Positions 6,952 to 15,900 of a stretch of 37,177 nt of DNA are shown here, one piece after another. The position numbers and the translations under genes are program-made. Below the pieces are notes generated by a model. The model had not been told where the DNA came from. It saw only the letters and a list, made by a program, of their open reading frames with translations, and made no database searches. The DNA lies in NCBI GenBank assembly GCA_005883625.1, contig VBDU01000049.1:1-37177 (forward strand). The letters are read 5' to 3'. This DNA is from Chloroflexota bacterium. Its GTDB lineage: Bacteria > Chloroflexota > Limnocylindria > P2-11E. Every line of letters starts with the position of its first letter. Position 1 is the stretch's first letter.

Positions 6952-8775
6952 CTAGGACGCTGCGCGCGGAAGTGTGAAGGTGAACGTGCTGCCCTTGCCG
7001 AGCTCGCTCTCCACCCAGATCCGCCCGCCGTGCAGCTCGACAAATCGTTTGGCGAGCGCGAGACCCAGGCCGGTCCCTTCCTTTCCGCGCGCCGAGCTCG
7101 CCTGCTCGAACTCGACGAAGATCCGATCCTGTTCTTCCCGCGCGATACCGGCGCCCGTGTCCCGGATGGCGACGCTGATCTCGCCGTTCAAGCGCGACCC
7201 GATGAGCTCCACACGGCCCCCGTCCGGGGTGAACTTCACTGCGTTGGACAGCAGGTTGAGCACGACCTGGCGGATCTTGCGCTCGTCACCATCGACGATA
7301 TCGACGCCTTCACCGACGCTGACGGAAAGCTCGATGCCGTGCGTTTTTGCCCGTTCGCGTACGAGGGTCATGGCGCTATCGAGCGCGGCGGGCAGCGAAA
7401 ACGACGAACGTTCGAGCTCCATGCGGCCGGCTTCGACCTTCGAGAGATCGAGGATGTCGTTGATCAGCGACAGCTGGTGCTTCCCCGACGCGAGAACGTC
7501 CCGGATGTACTCCTCCTGGCGTTCGTTTAGGTCACCGAACATTTTCTGGAGGAGCACTTCGGAGAAGCCGATGATCGCGTTCAGCGGTGTGCGAAGCTCG
7601 TGGCTCATGTTGGCGAGGAACTCGGACTTGTGCTTGCTCGCGATCTGCAGCTGATCACGCGCGGACGCGAGCTCGCGGGTTCGGTCCTCGACCTTCTGCT
7701 CAAGCGTGGCGTATGACTCGCGAAGCTGGGCGGTCATGCGGTTGAACTCGTCCGCGAGGTCCTCGAGCTCGTCGCCGCTGTGAACGTCGATGCGTTGATC
7801 GAGGGCACCCGCGCCGATACGCGCGGCGCCCGCGCGCACAGCTTCGATGGGTACGACCATGCGGCGCGCGAGCACGAGACTTGCCGCCACGGCGATCGCG
7901 AGCGCGAGCAGGATGAGCAGCCCCGAGCGAACCAGCGACGCGTTGAGCGGCGCGAACGCGGCCTCGAGCGGCTCCTCGACGAAGACGGACCAGCCGGTCG
8001 CGGCAATGGACTCGGAGGCGGTGAGCACGGAGCGGCCCGCGAGGTCCCGTGTCGTCATTGACCGCGCGTCCGGGCTCGCGCCCTGGAGCGCCGCCTGGAC
8101 CTGTGGCAGCGTCGACACGTCGGTAAGGCGCAGGACGACGCTGATGTCAGGATGCGCGATCACCCGCCCCGCCGCGTCGACGACGTACGCGTGCCCGCTG
8201 TCACCGACCTTGATCGACGAGACCGGCTCGAGGACGAAGCGGAGGTTGACGTCCGCCACCGTGACTCCTGCGGCTTTCCCTTCCGGCACGGCGACGTGGA
8301 AATGCGGTTCGGATCCGCCCCGGAACTCGACCGGCCCGTAGAACGGCGTTCCCCCGCGGGTCTCGAGGTACTCGCGATCGCGCGTCCGGTCGATCGCCTC
8401 TCCTTGAAGGTTCAGCGCGAGCCGCGAGACCCGCAGCTGCTCCCTGCCGGCGGCGTCGATGAACGTCACCTCCTCGATCTCCGGCGCCCTCCGCTGCAAG
8501 CCGAGGTAGTCCGCACGGCGGTCGCCAAGCGGGACATCGCCAAGACCGGGCGGCGGCAGGATCGCCTGCAGCTCGACGCGCACGCTGTCGACGAACTGCG
8601 AGATCCGCAGCGCCGCGCGCGCCGCTTCGGCGCGCTCGACACGGAGGACGGCGCTCTGGCTCTCCTGATACGAGAAGAGGAGCTGCACGACGCTGCTCGC
8701 TATGAGAATTCCGCCGACGAGCGCGACGAAGACGAGGACGTACTTGCGGAACAGCTGTCCGTGTCTCTTCCTCAT
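6952..8775 (-). CDS. Sensor histidine kinase: Cache-like sensor, HAMP, HisKA, HATPase
   Basis: A 607-residue membrane kinase. The order is: TM helix ([19 protein letters not shown]), extracytoplasmic double-Cache-like sensor (with [17 protein letters not shown]), second TM helix, HAMP linker ([20 protein letters not shown]), short coiled coil, HisKA with [21 protein letters not shown] (phospho-accepting His), then HATPase with N-box [17 protein letters not shown] and GTGLGLALA. It should autophosphorylate on a small extracellular ligand. No response regulator is adjacent. ATG 8775 places [16 protein letters not shown] directly before TM1; an in-frame ATG at 8868 would add 31 residues without family character. 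It is flanked by PF04392-type binding lipoproteins: an interrupted one convergent at its 3' end and two intact ones divergent at its 5' end. That suggests functional pairing. Confidence 0.93.
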   Translation of the reverse strand: MRKRHGQLFRKYVLVFVALVGGILIASSVVQLLFSYQESQSAVLRVERAEAARAALRISQFVDSVRVELQAILPPPGLGDVPLGDRRADYLGLQRRAPEIEEVTFIDAAGREQLRVSRLALNLQGEAIDRTRDREYLETRGGTPFYGPVEFRGGSEPHFHVAVPEGKAAGVTVADVNLRFVLEPVSSIKVGDSGHAYVVDAAGRVIAHPDISVVLRLTDVSTLPQVQAALQGASPDARSMTTRDLAGRSVLTASESIAATGWSVFVEEPLEAAFAPLNASLVRSGLLILLALAIAVAASLVLARRMVVPIEAVRAGAARIGAGALDQRIDVHSGDELEDLADEFNRMTAQLRESYATLEQKVEDRTRELASARDQLQIASKHKSEFLANMSHELRTPLNAIIGFSEVLLQKMFGDLNERQEEYIRDVLASGKHQLSLINDILDLSKVEAGRMELERSSFSLPAALDSAMTLVRERAKTHGIELSVSVGEGVDIVDGDERKIRQVVLNLLSNAVKFTPDGGRVELIGSRLNGEISVAIRDTGAGIAREEQDRIFVEFEQASSARGKEGTGLGLALAKRFVELHGGRIWVESELGKGSTFTFTLPRAAS

Positions 8776-8910
8776 CGCATCGGGCGCCGGAGCGAGGATA
8801 GACCCGCCGCGAAGCGCCTTCGTTGTCCACCGAACACTGCCACCGTTGCCGAGTTTGCCGTGCGCCATCAGACCGGGCGTAGCATCGCCGCTCGGAGGGA
8901 AGGAGCCAGC

Positions 8911-9915
8911 GTGCGTCTGTCACGACGCGTGCTCCTGCAGCGCTCTGCAGCCGCGGCCGCGATCGCCGCCGTTTCGGCGTGCGCCCGCACCAGCGCGCCC
9001 GCGAGACCGATCCCACGGATCGGCTATCTCGCGTCCTCGGTCATCGACGCGCCCACGCAGCCACTTCGCGACGCCTTCCAGGATGGCCTCCGCGACCACG
9101 GCTACGTAATCGACAAGAACATCCAGATCGAGTGGCGCGCGACCGAGGGCCGAGACGAGCTCTTCGAAGAGTTCGTGAGCGAGTTCGTGAAGATGCGCGT
9201 CGACGTCATGGTGTCCAGCAGCGCCGTCGCGCAGCAGGCCGCGAAGCGGGCGACGGCGACGATCCCCATCGTGATGCTGCTGAGCTCTGACCCGGTCGAC
9301 GCCGGCCTCATCGAGAGCCTTGCGCGTCCCGGCACGAACGTGACCGGGATGGCGATCCTCACCTCCTTGGTCACCGTCAAGCAGCTCGAGCTGCTGCACG
9401 AGGCCTTCCCACAAGCCATGCGCGTCGCCGTGTTGACGGACGACATTCCCTCTGGACAACGGATGCTCATGGCCGCCGAGAGCGCCGCGCGAAGCCTCCG
9501 CATCGGCTTGATCCCTCTTCCGCTGCGAGACGAGGCGGATCTACCAGGCCTGCTGGAGCTCGCGACCAGCCGTGGGGCGGACGCGCTCCTTGTTCCGCCC
9601 GCGCATTTCCAGATCGTCAAGCTCCGGGACAGGATCGTCGCCTACGCCGCGGCTCGTCGGATACCGGCCTCGTACACGTCGATCGGCGGTTTCGTGGAAA
9701 GCGGCGGGTTGATGTCCTTCGGCACCAACGGGGTGGCCTCATTCCGTCGCGCTGCCGACTTCGTCGACCGCATCTTGAAGGGGGCGAATCCGGCGGAGAT
9801 CCCGGTCGAGCAGCCGACCGAGTTCGACATCATCATCAACCTCCGGACGGCACGAGAGCTCGGGCTGACGATTCCAGCGTCGGTGCTCACCCGCGCGACA
9901 CAGGTGATCCCGTGA
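8911..9915 (+). CDS. ABC-type substrate-binding lipoprotein, PF04392 type
   Basis: A 334-residue periplasmic-binding-protein-like lipoprotein. The signal has a twin-arginine-like start ([20 protein letters not shown]) and lipobox VSAC. The mature protein begins RIGYLASS and follows the family pattern: [22 protein letters not shown], the [25 protein letters not shown] region, [19 protein letters not shown] and a closing [10 protein letters not shown]. The start is GTG 8911, with AAGGAG six bases upstream. The frame is open far upstream, but that part is antisense to the kinase. It overlaps the next, paralogous gene by GTGA. No permease or ATPase gene is nearby, so it may serve a remote transporter or present ligand to the divergent Cache kinase. 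The ligand cannot be read from sequence. Confidence 0.9.
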   Translation: MRLSRRVLLQRSAAAAAIAAVSACARTSAPARPIPRIGYLASSVIDAPTQPLRDAFQDGLRDHGYVIDKNIQIEWRATEGRDELFEEFVSEFVKMRVDVMVSSSAVAQQAAKRATATIPIVMLLSSDPVDAGLIESLARPGTNVTGMAILTSLVTVKQLELLHEAFPQAMRVAVLTDDIPSGQRMLMAAESAARSLRIGLIPLPLRDEADLPGLLELATSRGADALLVPPAHFQIVKLRDRIVAYAAARRIPASYTSIGGFVESGGLMSFGTNGVASFRRAADFVDRILKGANPAEIPVEQPTEFDIIINLRTARELGLTIPASVLTRATQVIP

Positions 9916-10919
9916 GACGACGCGCGCTGCTGGCACGTTCTGGGGCGGCGGCCACGGTCATCGCTCTCTGGGCATGCACGGGCAGAGCCGTCCCCACCAA
10001 GAAAGTCCCGCGACTCGGTCTGTTCCAGGGGACGAACCCGCCTGATCCCGCGGTGGTCCCGCTGCTCGACGCGTTCGACATGGGTCTTCGCGACCTCGGC
10101 TACATCGACGGGCGGACGATCCAGATCGAACGGCGCTATACCCAGAATCGGAGCGAGCGCTTCGACGAGATCGCTGCCGAGTTCGCCAAGCTGCCCGTGG
10201 ACGTCATCGTCGGGAGCGGCGCGGTCGCGATCCGCGCGGCAAGGCGCGCGACCAGCACGATCCCGATCGTCATGCTCCTCGGGTCGGATCCCGTGGAGAC
10301 CGGCGTGGTGCAGAGCATGGCCCGCCCCGGCGGCAACGTGACCGGGCTGGGAAGCCTGACGTCCGTCACCACACTGAAGCGCCTCGAGCTCTTGCGCGAG
10401 GCCTTCCCGGGTATCACACGGATCGCGATGCTCGCGGACAGCGATCTCTCGCGGGAGCCTCAGAGGAAGATCGCCGAGGAGGGCGCGCGGAGCCTGAAGC
10501 TGGAGGTGATCCGCGTCGACGTCGATGTCACGGACGCGTCGAACCTTCCCCGTGCGCTTGACCTGGCCACGACGAGCGGCGCCGACGCGCTCCTCGTCAC
10601 GAACGTGCCCATCGAGATCATCAATCGGCGACGCGAGATCATCGCCTATGTGGCGAGCCGTCGGATCCCCGCGGCGTACCCCGTCGTGGGCGGATTCGCC
10701 GACGACGGTGGACTCATGGCCACGGGCGACAACGGTCTCGAGACGTTCCGACGTGCCGCGAGCTTCGTCGACCGCATCCTCAAGGGCGCAAACCCGGCGG
10801 ACCTGCCCATCGAGCAGCCGACGCAGAACGAGCTCGTGGTCAACCTCAAGACCGCGAAGGAGCTCGGCCTCCTGATCCCCGCATCCATCGTCGGCCGCGC
10901 GACGAAGGTGATCCAGTGA
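9912..10919 (+). CDS. ABC-type substrate-binding lipoprotein, PF04392 type, tandem paralogue
   Basis: A 335-residue paralogue of the preceding gene, starting at GTG 9912 in a four-base stop/start overlap. It has a basic signal start ([18 protein letters not shown]) and lipobox LWAC, then [85 protein letters not shown] and IVGRATKVIQ. It is clearly related to the 8911 gene throughout, pointing to local duplication followed by divergence, probably with different ligand preference. Its own stop overlaps the start of a tiny signal-peptide-like remnant, as if a third copy once followed. Role as for the 8911 gene: exported binding protein, transporter partner not in the window, possible co-sensor for the nearby kinase. 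Confidence 0.9.
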   Translation: MRRRALLARSGAAATVIALWACTGRAVPTKKVPRLGLFQGTNPPDPAVVPLLDAFDMGLRDLGYIDGRTIQIERRYTQNRSERFDEIAAEFAKLPVDVIVGSGAVAIRAARRATSTIPIVMLLGSDPVETGVVQSMARPGGNVTGLGSLTSVTTLKRLELLREAFPGITRIAMLADSDLSREPQRKIAEEGARSLKLEVIRVDVDVTDASNLPRALDLATTSGADALLVTNVPIEIINRRREIIAYVASRRIPAAYPVVGGFADDGGLMATGDNGLETFRRAASFVDRILKGANPADLPIEQPTQNELVVNLKTAKELGLLIPASIVGRATKVIQ

Positions 10920-10993
10920 CGAGCCGCCAGGCGGTCCTCTGGGATGCCGCCGCATCCGTCGCGGGGGCACGTGCGAACAAGGTGGTCCACTAG
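10916..10993 (+). pseudogene. Signal-peptide remnant of a further substrate-binding paralogue
   Basis: GTG 10916 overlaps the preceding stop as GTGA, the same join used between the two intact paralogues. It encodes only 25 residues, TSRQAVLWDAAASVAGARA and a short tail, which resemble the (R)RxxLL...AAA...A-C signal of this lipoprotein family with the lipobox decayed. The rest of such a gene is absent. I read it as a truncated copy; a chance short frame cannot be excluded. Confidence 0.4.
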
Positions 10994-11045
10994 GCGCAGA
11001 CGCGTCTTCGCCGCCGGCGGTCTACGTTTGGGGCGCATGTCCGGT

Positions 11046-11051
11046 AGGGTC
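11046..11051 (+). promoter_or_regulatory. Weak candidate -10 box for the MFS gene
   Basis: TAGGGT lies 11 bases before the MFS start codon. It would give a very short leader. No clear -35 box is visible, so this rests on position and partial consensus only. Confidence 0.25.
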
Positions 11052-11062
11052 AGCGCGGTCTG

Positions 11063-12241
11063 ATGCGGCATGCGCGCTTCCCGCGGTCGGTCGTCCTGCT
11101 CGCGTTCACGAGCCTCTTCGCGGACATCTCGACGGAGATGCTCTACCCGGTCCTGCCGCTCTTCCTCACGAAGGAGCTTGCCGCTCCCGTAAGCGTCGTC
11201 GGCATCGTCGAAGGGATCGCCGAGGGCACGCAAAATCTCGTCCAGGGCATCTCGGGCACCCTCGCCGATCGGCTGCGGCGTAACAAGCCGCTCGCCCTCC
11301 TTGGTTATTCGCTCGCCGCGCTCGCAAAGCCCGCGATCGGGCTGGCCGTCGCGTGGCCGCAGGTCCTCGCGGGCCGCTTCGTGGATCGGTTGGGTACCGG
11401 CATCCGGTCCGCGCCGCGGGACGCGCTCATAGCGAACGCGATCGATGAGCCTCGCCGCGGCGCCGCGTTCGGACTCGAAGGCTTCGGCGACAACCTCGGC
11501 GCCGTCCTCGGTCCGCTCCTGACCGCCGGCCTCTTGTACCTCCTCCACGTCGACATGCGCGCGGTGTTCTTCGTCGCCTTTCTGCCAGGAATCGTCGCGT
11601 TCGCGCTCGTCACGACGGTGCGTGAATCCCCGCCGGCGGCACGGACGCCCGAAGACCGCATCACGCTGCGCGAGCTTCCGGGTGGCTACTGGCGGTACCT
11701 GCTCGCGGTGGGCGCGTTCGGGATCGGCAACTTGAGCAAGGCGTTCATCATCTTGAAGGCGACGGCCATCGGTATCGCGCCGGAACAGACGCTCCTCGTG
11801 TACGCGGGCTACAACCTGGTGGCGGCGCTGGCGTCCTATCCCGCGGGGGGCCTCTCCGATCGCTGGGGTCGCAAACGCCTCTTGCTGGCAGCCCTCGTCG
11901 TCTTCGTCGTCACCTACACCGGGCTCGCGATCGCGGCCAGCGCCTGGCTCGTGGCGACGCTGTTCGTGCTGTATGGGGTCCATCAGGGCGCGTTCCGAGC
12001 GGTGGGCAAGGCGCTCGCGGTCGATCTCGTGCCGCGCCCGCTGCGTGCCTCGGGCGTCGGCCTCTACGGCGCGACCGTCGGGCTCTCGGCGCTCCTCGCG
12101 AGCGTCGTCGGTGGTCAGCTCTGGGACCGTCTAGGGCCGGCCGCGACTTTCGCCTATGGCGCGGCGTGCGCGCTCCTTGGCGCCGCCGTGCTCGTCGCGG
12201 CCGTGCCGTCCCGGATGGACGACCGGCGGCACGAGCGATGA
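11063..12241 (+). CDS. MFS transporter, drug-efflux-like
   Basis: A 392-residue major facilitator protein with about 12 hydrophobic segments in two halves. The N-terminal FTSLFADISTEMLYPVLP, the cytoplasmic loop DRLGTGIRSAPRDALIANAI after TM4, and the repeated loop YPAGGLSDRWGRKRLLL in the second half are typical of a subgroup of proton-driven MFS exporters that place APRDALIA in the first half. The substrate cannot be predicted. The start is ATG 11063 with no strong ribosome-binding site, possibly on a short leader. It ends seven bases before the stop of the convergent XRE-TPR regulator, with no obvious terminator between. It may be its own transcription unit. Confidence 0.9.
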   Translation: MRHARFPRSVVLLAFTSLFADISTEMLYPVLPLFLTKELAAPVSVVGIVEGIAEGTQNLVQGISGTLADRLRRNKPLALLGYSLAALAKPAIGLAVAWPQVLAGRFVDRLGTGIRSAPRDALIANAIDEPRRGAAFGLEGFGDNLGAVLGPLLTAGLLYLLHVDMRAVFFVAFLPGIVAFALVTTVRESPPAARTPEDRITLRELPGGYWRYLLAVGAFGIGNLSKAFIILKATAIGIAPEQTLLVYAGYNLVAALASYPAGGLSDRWGRKRLLLAALVVFVVTYTGLAIAASAWLVATLFVLYGVHQGAFRAVGKALAVDLVPRPLRASGVGLYGATVGLSALLASVVGGQLWDRLGPAATFAYGAACALLGAAVLVAAVPSRMDDRRHER

Positions 12242-12248
12242 AGGTGGG

Positions 12249-13607
12249 CTACGCCTCCACGTTCGCGCTGACCGGCCTCGCCGCCTTGTACGCCTCGGCG
12301 GCGTAGCGCTCCGCGGCCCTGAGGTCGCCGCGCTTCTTCGCGGCGCGGCTCTGGCGCATGAGGACGTCGCCGAGCTCGGCGGTCGCGCCGAGCGCGCGGT
12401 ACGCCGCGGCGGCCTCGCGGAAACGTTTCTCGGCGCGCGCGGCGTCGCCGTCGCGCAGGTCGAGCTCGGCGAGCACGAGCACCGCGGCCGCGGTGGCGCG
12501 AGCGGACTCGGCGCCACGCTCGTTCGCGGCCGCGAGAGCTTCCTCCGCGCTCGACCGCGCGAGCTGCCAGTCCTTCGCCTTGAGCGCGACCTCGGCGCGC
12601 GTCGCGAGGTAGTGCGCGAGGAACGCGCTCGGACCGGAGACCCTCGCGATCTCGATCGCCCGCGCGACGTGCTCGTAGGCGGCGGCGATCCGGCCGTCGT
12701 CGGCCGCGAGGACGGCGAGCGCGTTGTGCATGACATGGACGGCGACGAGATCGCTCGCGAGCTCGGCGGCGCCGAGCGCGCGCTGGTAATAGCCCGCGGC
12801 CGCGTCGTGGTCGCCCAGCGCGCGATGCGCGTTGCCGAGGCCCTGGTAGATCGCCACGAGCCGTGTCAGGTCGCCGATGTCCTTCGACCACTCGAGCGCG
12901 CGCGCGTAGTACGTCGTCGCAGCGGAGGGATCGCCGAGGTCCTGCGCGCACGCGCCGAGCGTGATGAGGATGCGCAGGCGCAGGAGCTGGTCCGGAGGCT
13001 TGAGCTGCTCGACGTTACGGAGCAGGGCCTCGAGCATCGCCCGCGACTCGCGCGCGTTGCCCTCGATCCTCGTCGCGACGGCGACCTGATAGTCGCTGCC
13101 GCGCTCGAGCGCCGCGTCGCCGAGCTGCGCCGCGAGCCGCTGCGCGATCGCGAGGTCGCGCAGCGCGTCGGCGCCGCGCTGGAGCAGGTTCAGCGCCGAC
13201 CCCGCATAGAGGTGCAGCTGGCAGCGCTCGCGCACGGTGAGGCCCTCTTCGTCGAGGAGCTTTTGCGCCCGGCGTCTGGCCTCGGCCGCCCCGCTCAGCG
13301 TGAGCAGCCCGGCCATGGCCGCCATCTCGAGGCGGCGCTCGCCCTGTGCGCGCGCGGCGCCCGGGTCATCCAGGAAGTAGGACGCCGGCTTGCCGAGCTT
13401 GCGCGCCATGTGCTCGAGGGAGCGCATCGCGGGCCGGATCTTCCCGAGCTCGATCGCGCTCACGTGCGCGCGCGTGAAATATGGCGCGCCGAGCTGGGCC
13501 TGCGAGAGACCGGCCTCCGTGCGCGCCTGGCGCAGCTTGTCGCCGAGCTGACGGAGCGCCGGGGTGACCGGGACCGGCCGACGCCGGCGGGTGCGGACCT
13601 GCGGCAC
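12249..13607 (-). CDS. XRE-family transcriptional regulator with TPR repeats
   Basis: A 452-residue protein with an N-terminal Cro/C1-type helix-turn-helix (LRQLGDKLRQARTEAGLSQA ... HVSAIELGKIRPAMRSLEHMA) in roughly residues 15-75. The rest is an alpha-solenoid of tetratricopeptide-like repeats, for example SAATTYYARALEWSKDIGD, GLGNAHRALGDHDAAAGYYQRAL and ARAEKRFREAAAAYRALG. This resembles peptide-sensing TPR regulators in overall plan, but no ligand is evident. GTG 13607 is the first usable start before the HTH. The frame stays open into glpX, but that part has no family character. It lies 58 bases after the glpX stop on the same strand and may be co-transcribed with garK-glpX. The architecture is secure; the target genes are not known. 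Confidence 0.85.
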   Translation of the reverse strand: MPQVRTRRRRPVPVTPALRQLGDKLRQARTEAGLSQAQLGAPYFTRAHVSAIELGKIRPAMRSLEHMARKLGKPASYFLDDPGAARAQGERRLEMAAMAGLLTLSGAAEARRRAQKLLDEEGLTVRERCQLHLYAGSALNLLQRGADALRDLAIAQRLAAQLGDAALERGSDYQVAVATRIEGNARESRAMLEALLRNVEQLKPPDQLLRLRILITLGACAQDLGDPSAATTYYARALEWSKDIGDLTRLVAIYQGLGNAHRALGDHDAAAGYYQRALGAAELASDLVAVHVMHNALAVLAADDGRIAAAYEHVARAIEIARVSGPSAFLAHYLATRAEVALKAKDWQLARSSAEEALAAANERGAESARATAAAVLVLAELDLRDGDAARAEKRFREAAAAYRALGATAELGDVLMRQSRAAKKRGDLRAAERYAAEAYKAARPVSANVEA

Positions 13608-13665
13608 GCGCGGACGGTAGAACGGCCGCGCACCCGCGTCAATCCGCAATCGACAGGGGACCAGC

Positions 13666-14676
13666 CTAGCGGAGGCGGATGATCGGCGGGTTGTCGATGT
13701 CCTCGTAGTGGATGGTGTCGATGAAGCGCAGCTTCCCCATCCGGCGGTCGAGGAGGATCGAGTGCGTCCGCGCGCCGCGGGCGAAGAGCCGCACGCCCTG
13801 GAGCACGTCACCGTCGGTGACGCCCGTCGCGATGAAGCGGATGTCCTTCCCGCTCGCGAGGTCCTCGGTCCGGTAGACACGCGTCTCGTCGGCGACCCCC
13901 ATCTTCCTGGCACGCGCGCGCTCCTCGTCGCTCCGGAACCGGAGGCGGCCGAGGATCTCGGCGCCCATGCAGCGCAGCGCGGCGGCCGCGAGCACGCCCT
14001 CCGGCGCGCCGCCGGTGCCCATGACGGCGTGCACGCCCGTGAGGGCGATCGCGACCGACAGCGCGCCCATGAGGTCGCCGTCCTCGATGAGCTTGATCCG
14101 CGCGCCGGCCCGCCGGACGTCGTCGATCAGCCTGGCGTGCCGCGGCCGGTCGAGGATGACGACCGTGAGATCGTTGACGTCACGGTTCAGCGACTCGGCG
14201 ATGATCCGGAGGTTCTCGGCGACGGGCCGGTCGAGGTCGACCTTCCCTTTCGCCGGCGCGCCGACGACGAGCTTCTCCATGTACGTGTCCGGCGCGTGGA
14301 GCAGCCCGCCGGGCTCGGACACGGCCATCGTGGCGACCGCGTTCGGGCGGCCCTTCGCGACCGGGTTCGTGCCCTCGAGGGGATCGACGGCGATGTCAAC
14401 CTCCGCGCCCTCGCCCCGGCCGACCCGCTCGCCGATGTAGAGCATCGGCGCCTCGTCACGCTCGCCCTCGCCGATGACGATCGTCCCGTGGAAGTTCGCG
14501 TCCTCCATGCTCTTGCGCATCGCCTCGACCGCGGCCTGATCGGCCATGGTGGTGTTGCCGTGGCCCATCCAGTGCGCCGCGGCGATCGCGGCGGCTTCGG
14601 TGATGCGGACGAGCTCGAGGCTCGTCGGGCGGTCGGTCGGGACCGTGCGCTCGGGCGGGACGGCCTGCTGGACCAT
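13666..14676 (-). CDS. glpX: Fructose-1,6-bisphosphatase class II
   Basis: A 336-residue GlpX-family phosphatase, which converts fructose 1,6-bisphosphate to fructose 6-phosphate in gluconeogenesis. Landmarks are the N-terminal LVRITEAAAIAAAHWMGHG, the acidic metal-site run VIGEGERDEAPMLYIGE, AVDPLEGTN (the lithium-sensitive phosphatase-fold metal site), LDRPRHARLI and the conserved MGTGGAPEGVLAAAAL. Its length is normal. It starts 11 bases after the stop of garK on the same strand, so the two are almost certainly one operon linking glycerate assimilation to gluconeogenesis. In some bacteria GlpX also acts on sedoheptulose bisphosphate; nothing here points to a Calvin cycle. Confidence 0.95.
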   Translation of the reverse strand: MVQQAVPPERTVPTDRPTSLELVRITEAAAIAAAHWMGHGNTTMADQAAVEAMRKSMEDANFHGTIVIGEGERDEAPMLYIGERVGRGEGAEVDIAVDPLEGTNPVAKGRPNAVATMAVSEPGGLLHAPDTYMEKLVVGAPAKGKVDLDRPVAENLRIIAESLNRDVNDLTVVILDRPRHARLIDDVRRAGARIKLIEDGDLMGALSVAIALTGVHAVMGTGGAPEGVLAAAALRCMGAEILGRLRFRSDEERARARKMGVADETRVYRTEDLASGKDIRFIATGVTDGDVLQGVRLFARGARTHSILLDRRMGKLRFIDTIHYEDIDNPPIIRLR

Positions 14677-14687
14677 CGCGCGTAACG

Positions 14688-15824
14688 CTAGTCCCTCGGC
14701 CCGGCGGTCGCATGCGCGCGGACGAGGCGCTCCGCCGCGCGCTCGACGAGCGGCAGCGGTCGCGCCATCGCTTCCTCGAGCGACACACCTTCGCTCGCCA
14801 CCGCGATGTCGCCGAGGCCCGCGGACTCGTGGCCGGCGCCCACGCCGCCGACGACCGCGACGACGGGCACGCCCGCGGCGCGCGCTGCCGCGGTCACCGC
14901 GCCGGTGAGCTTGCCGTACGCGCTCTGCCGATCGATGCGCCCCTCGCCGGTGATGACGAGGTCGGCGCCGCGGACACGGTCGGCGAAACGCACCGCGCCG
15001 AGGACCAGCTCCGCGCCCGAGACCAGGCGCGCGTCGAGGAACGCCAGCAGCCCCGCGCCCAGCCCGCCCGCCGCGCCCGCGCCCGGCACGTCGCGGATCC
15101 GGCGGCCGACGAACGCCTCGAGGACGTCCGCGTACCGCGCGAGGGCCGCGTCGAGCTCGCGCACGATCTCGGGGGTCGCGCCCTTCTGCGGCCCGTAGAC
15201 CGCGGACGCACCCTCGGGACCGAGGAGTGGATTGCGCACGTCGCAGGCGACGTCGATCGCGGGGCGCACCAGCCGCGGGTCCGTCTGCCCATCGATCCGG
15301 TGCAGCCGCGCGAGCGAGGCGCCACCCTCGGGAATCTCGCGGCCCGCGCGGTCGAAGAAGCGGTAGCCGAGCGCGCGCGCCAGGCCCGCGCCGCCGTCAT
15401 TCGTCGCGCTGCCGCCGATGCCGATCACGATGCGGTGCGCGCCGCTCTGCGCGGCCGCGAGGACGAGCTCGCCCGTGCCGCGCGTGCTGGTCACGCGCGG
15501 GTCGCGCTCCTCGGGCAGCAGCAGCGGCAGTCCGCTCGCGGCGGCCATCTCCACGACCGCGGTCTTCCCGTCGCCGAAGAGTCCCCACTCCGCCTCGATC
15601 TCGCGACCCAGGGGATCGTGGACGCGCGCGAGATGCGTCGTGCCGTTCGTCGCGCGCACGAGGGCGCGGACGGTGCCTTCGCCGCCGTCGGCGAGAGGAA
15701 GCTCGTCGACGCGCGCGTCGGGCCACGCGCGACGGACCCCGCGCGCGATCGCCGCGGCCACGGCGACCGCGTCGGCGCTGCCTTTGAACGATTGGGGAGC
15801 GACGATCACCCGCGGCGCGGGCAC
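14688..15824 (-). CDS. garK: Glycerate kinase, GarK/GlxK family
   Basis: A 378-residue glycerate kinase of the GarK type, which phosphorylates D-glycerate (usually to 2-phosphoglycerate). Family marks are the N-terminal VIVAPQSFKGSADAVAVAAA, LPLADGGEGTVRALV, ATNGTTH, the central IGIGGSATNDGGAGLARALG, VACDVRNPLLGPEGAS, YGPQKGA and the C-terminal DLVITGEGRIDRQSAYGK. Its length is usual. It starts with GTG at 15824. It heads the garK-glpX unit and is divergent from the gene at 15901 with about 76 bases between. The product would feed lower glycolysis and, through FBPase, gluconeogenesis. Confidence 0.94.
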   Translation of the reverse strand: MPAPRVIVAPQSFKGSADAVAVAAAIARGVRRAWPDARVDELPLADGGEGTVRALVRATNGTTHLARVHDPLGREIEAEWGLFGDGKTAVVEMAAASGLPLLLPEERDPRVTSTRGTGELVLAAAQSGAHRIVIGIGGSATNDGGAGLARALGYRFFDRAGREIPEGGASLARLHRIDGQTDPRLVRPAIDVACDVRNPLLGPEGASAVYGPQKGATPEIVRELDAALARYADVLEAFVGRRIRDVPGAGAAGGLGAGLLAFLDARLVSGAELVLGAVRFADRVRGADLVITGEGRIDRQSAYGKLTGAVTAAARAAGVPVVAVVGGVGAGHESAGLGDIAVASEGVSLEEAMARPLPLVERAAERLVRAHATAGPRD

Positions 15825-15891
15825 CCCGGGATTCTATTGTCGGAGGCTCCGCCCACCGGCCCCGAATAATCCGGCCTTCGCGCGCGTTGTC

Positions 15892-15897
15892 TAGACT
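15892..15897 (+). promoter_or_regulatory. Candidate -10 box for the FemAB-like gene (short or absent leader)
   Basis: TAGACT ends three bases before ATG 15901. Normal spacing would put the transcription start at or just inside the coding start, so the mRNA may be leaderless. The same hexamer precedes fchA at 4270. Confidence 0.35.
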
Positions 15898-15900
15898 CGG

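Noticed and set aside
8152..8910. N-terminal extension of the lipoprotein at 8911
   Set aside because: The extension is antisense to the kinase and would bury the signal peptide; the Shine-Dalgarno-backed GTG at 8911 starts it.
13608..13913. N-terminal extension of the XRE-TPR regulator
   Set aside because: It lies over the end of glpX and has no domain character before the helix-turn-helix.
14712..15869. Long plus-strand frame opposite garK
   Set aside because: A shadow of the strongly recognisable glycerate kinase, caused by high-GC codon use.
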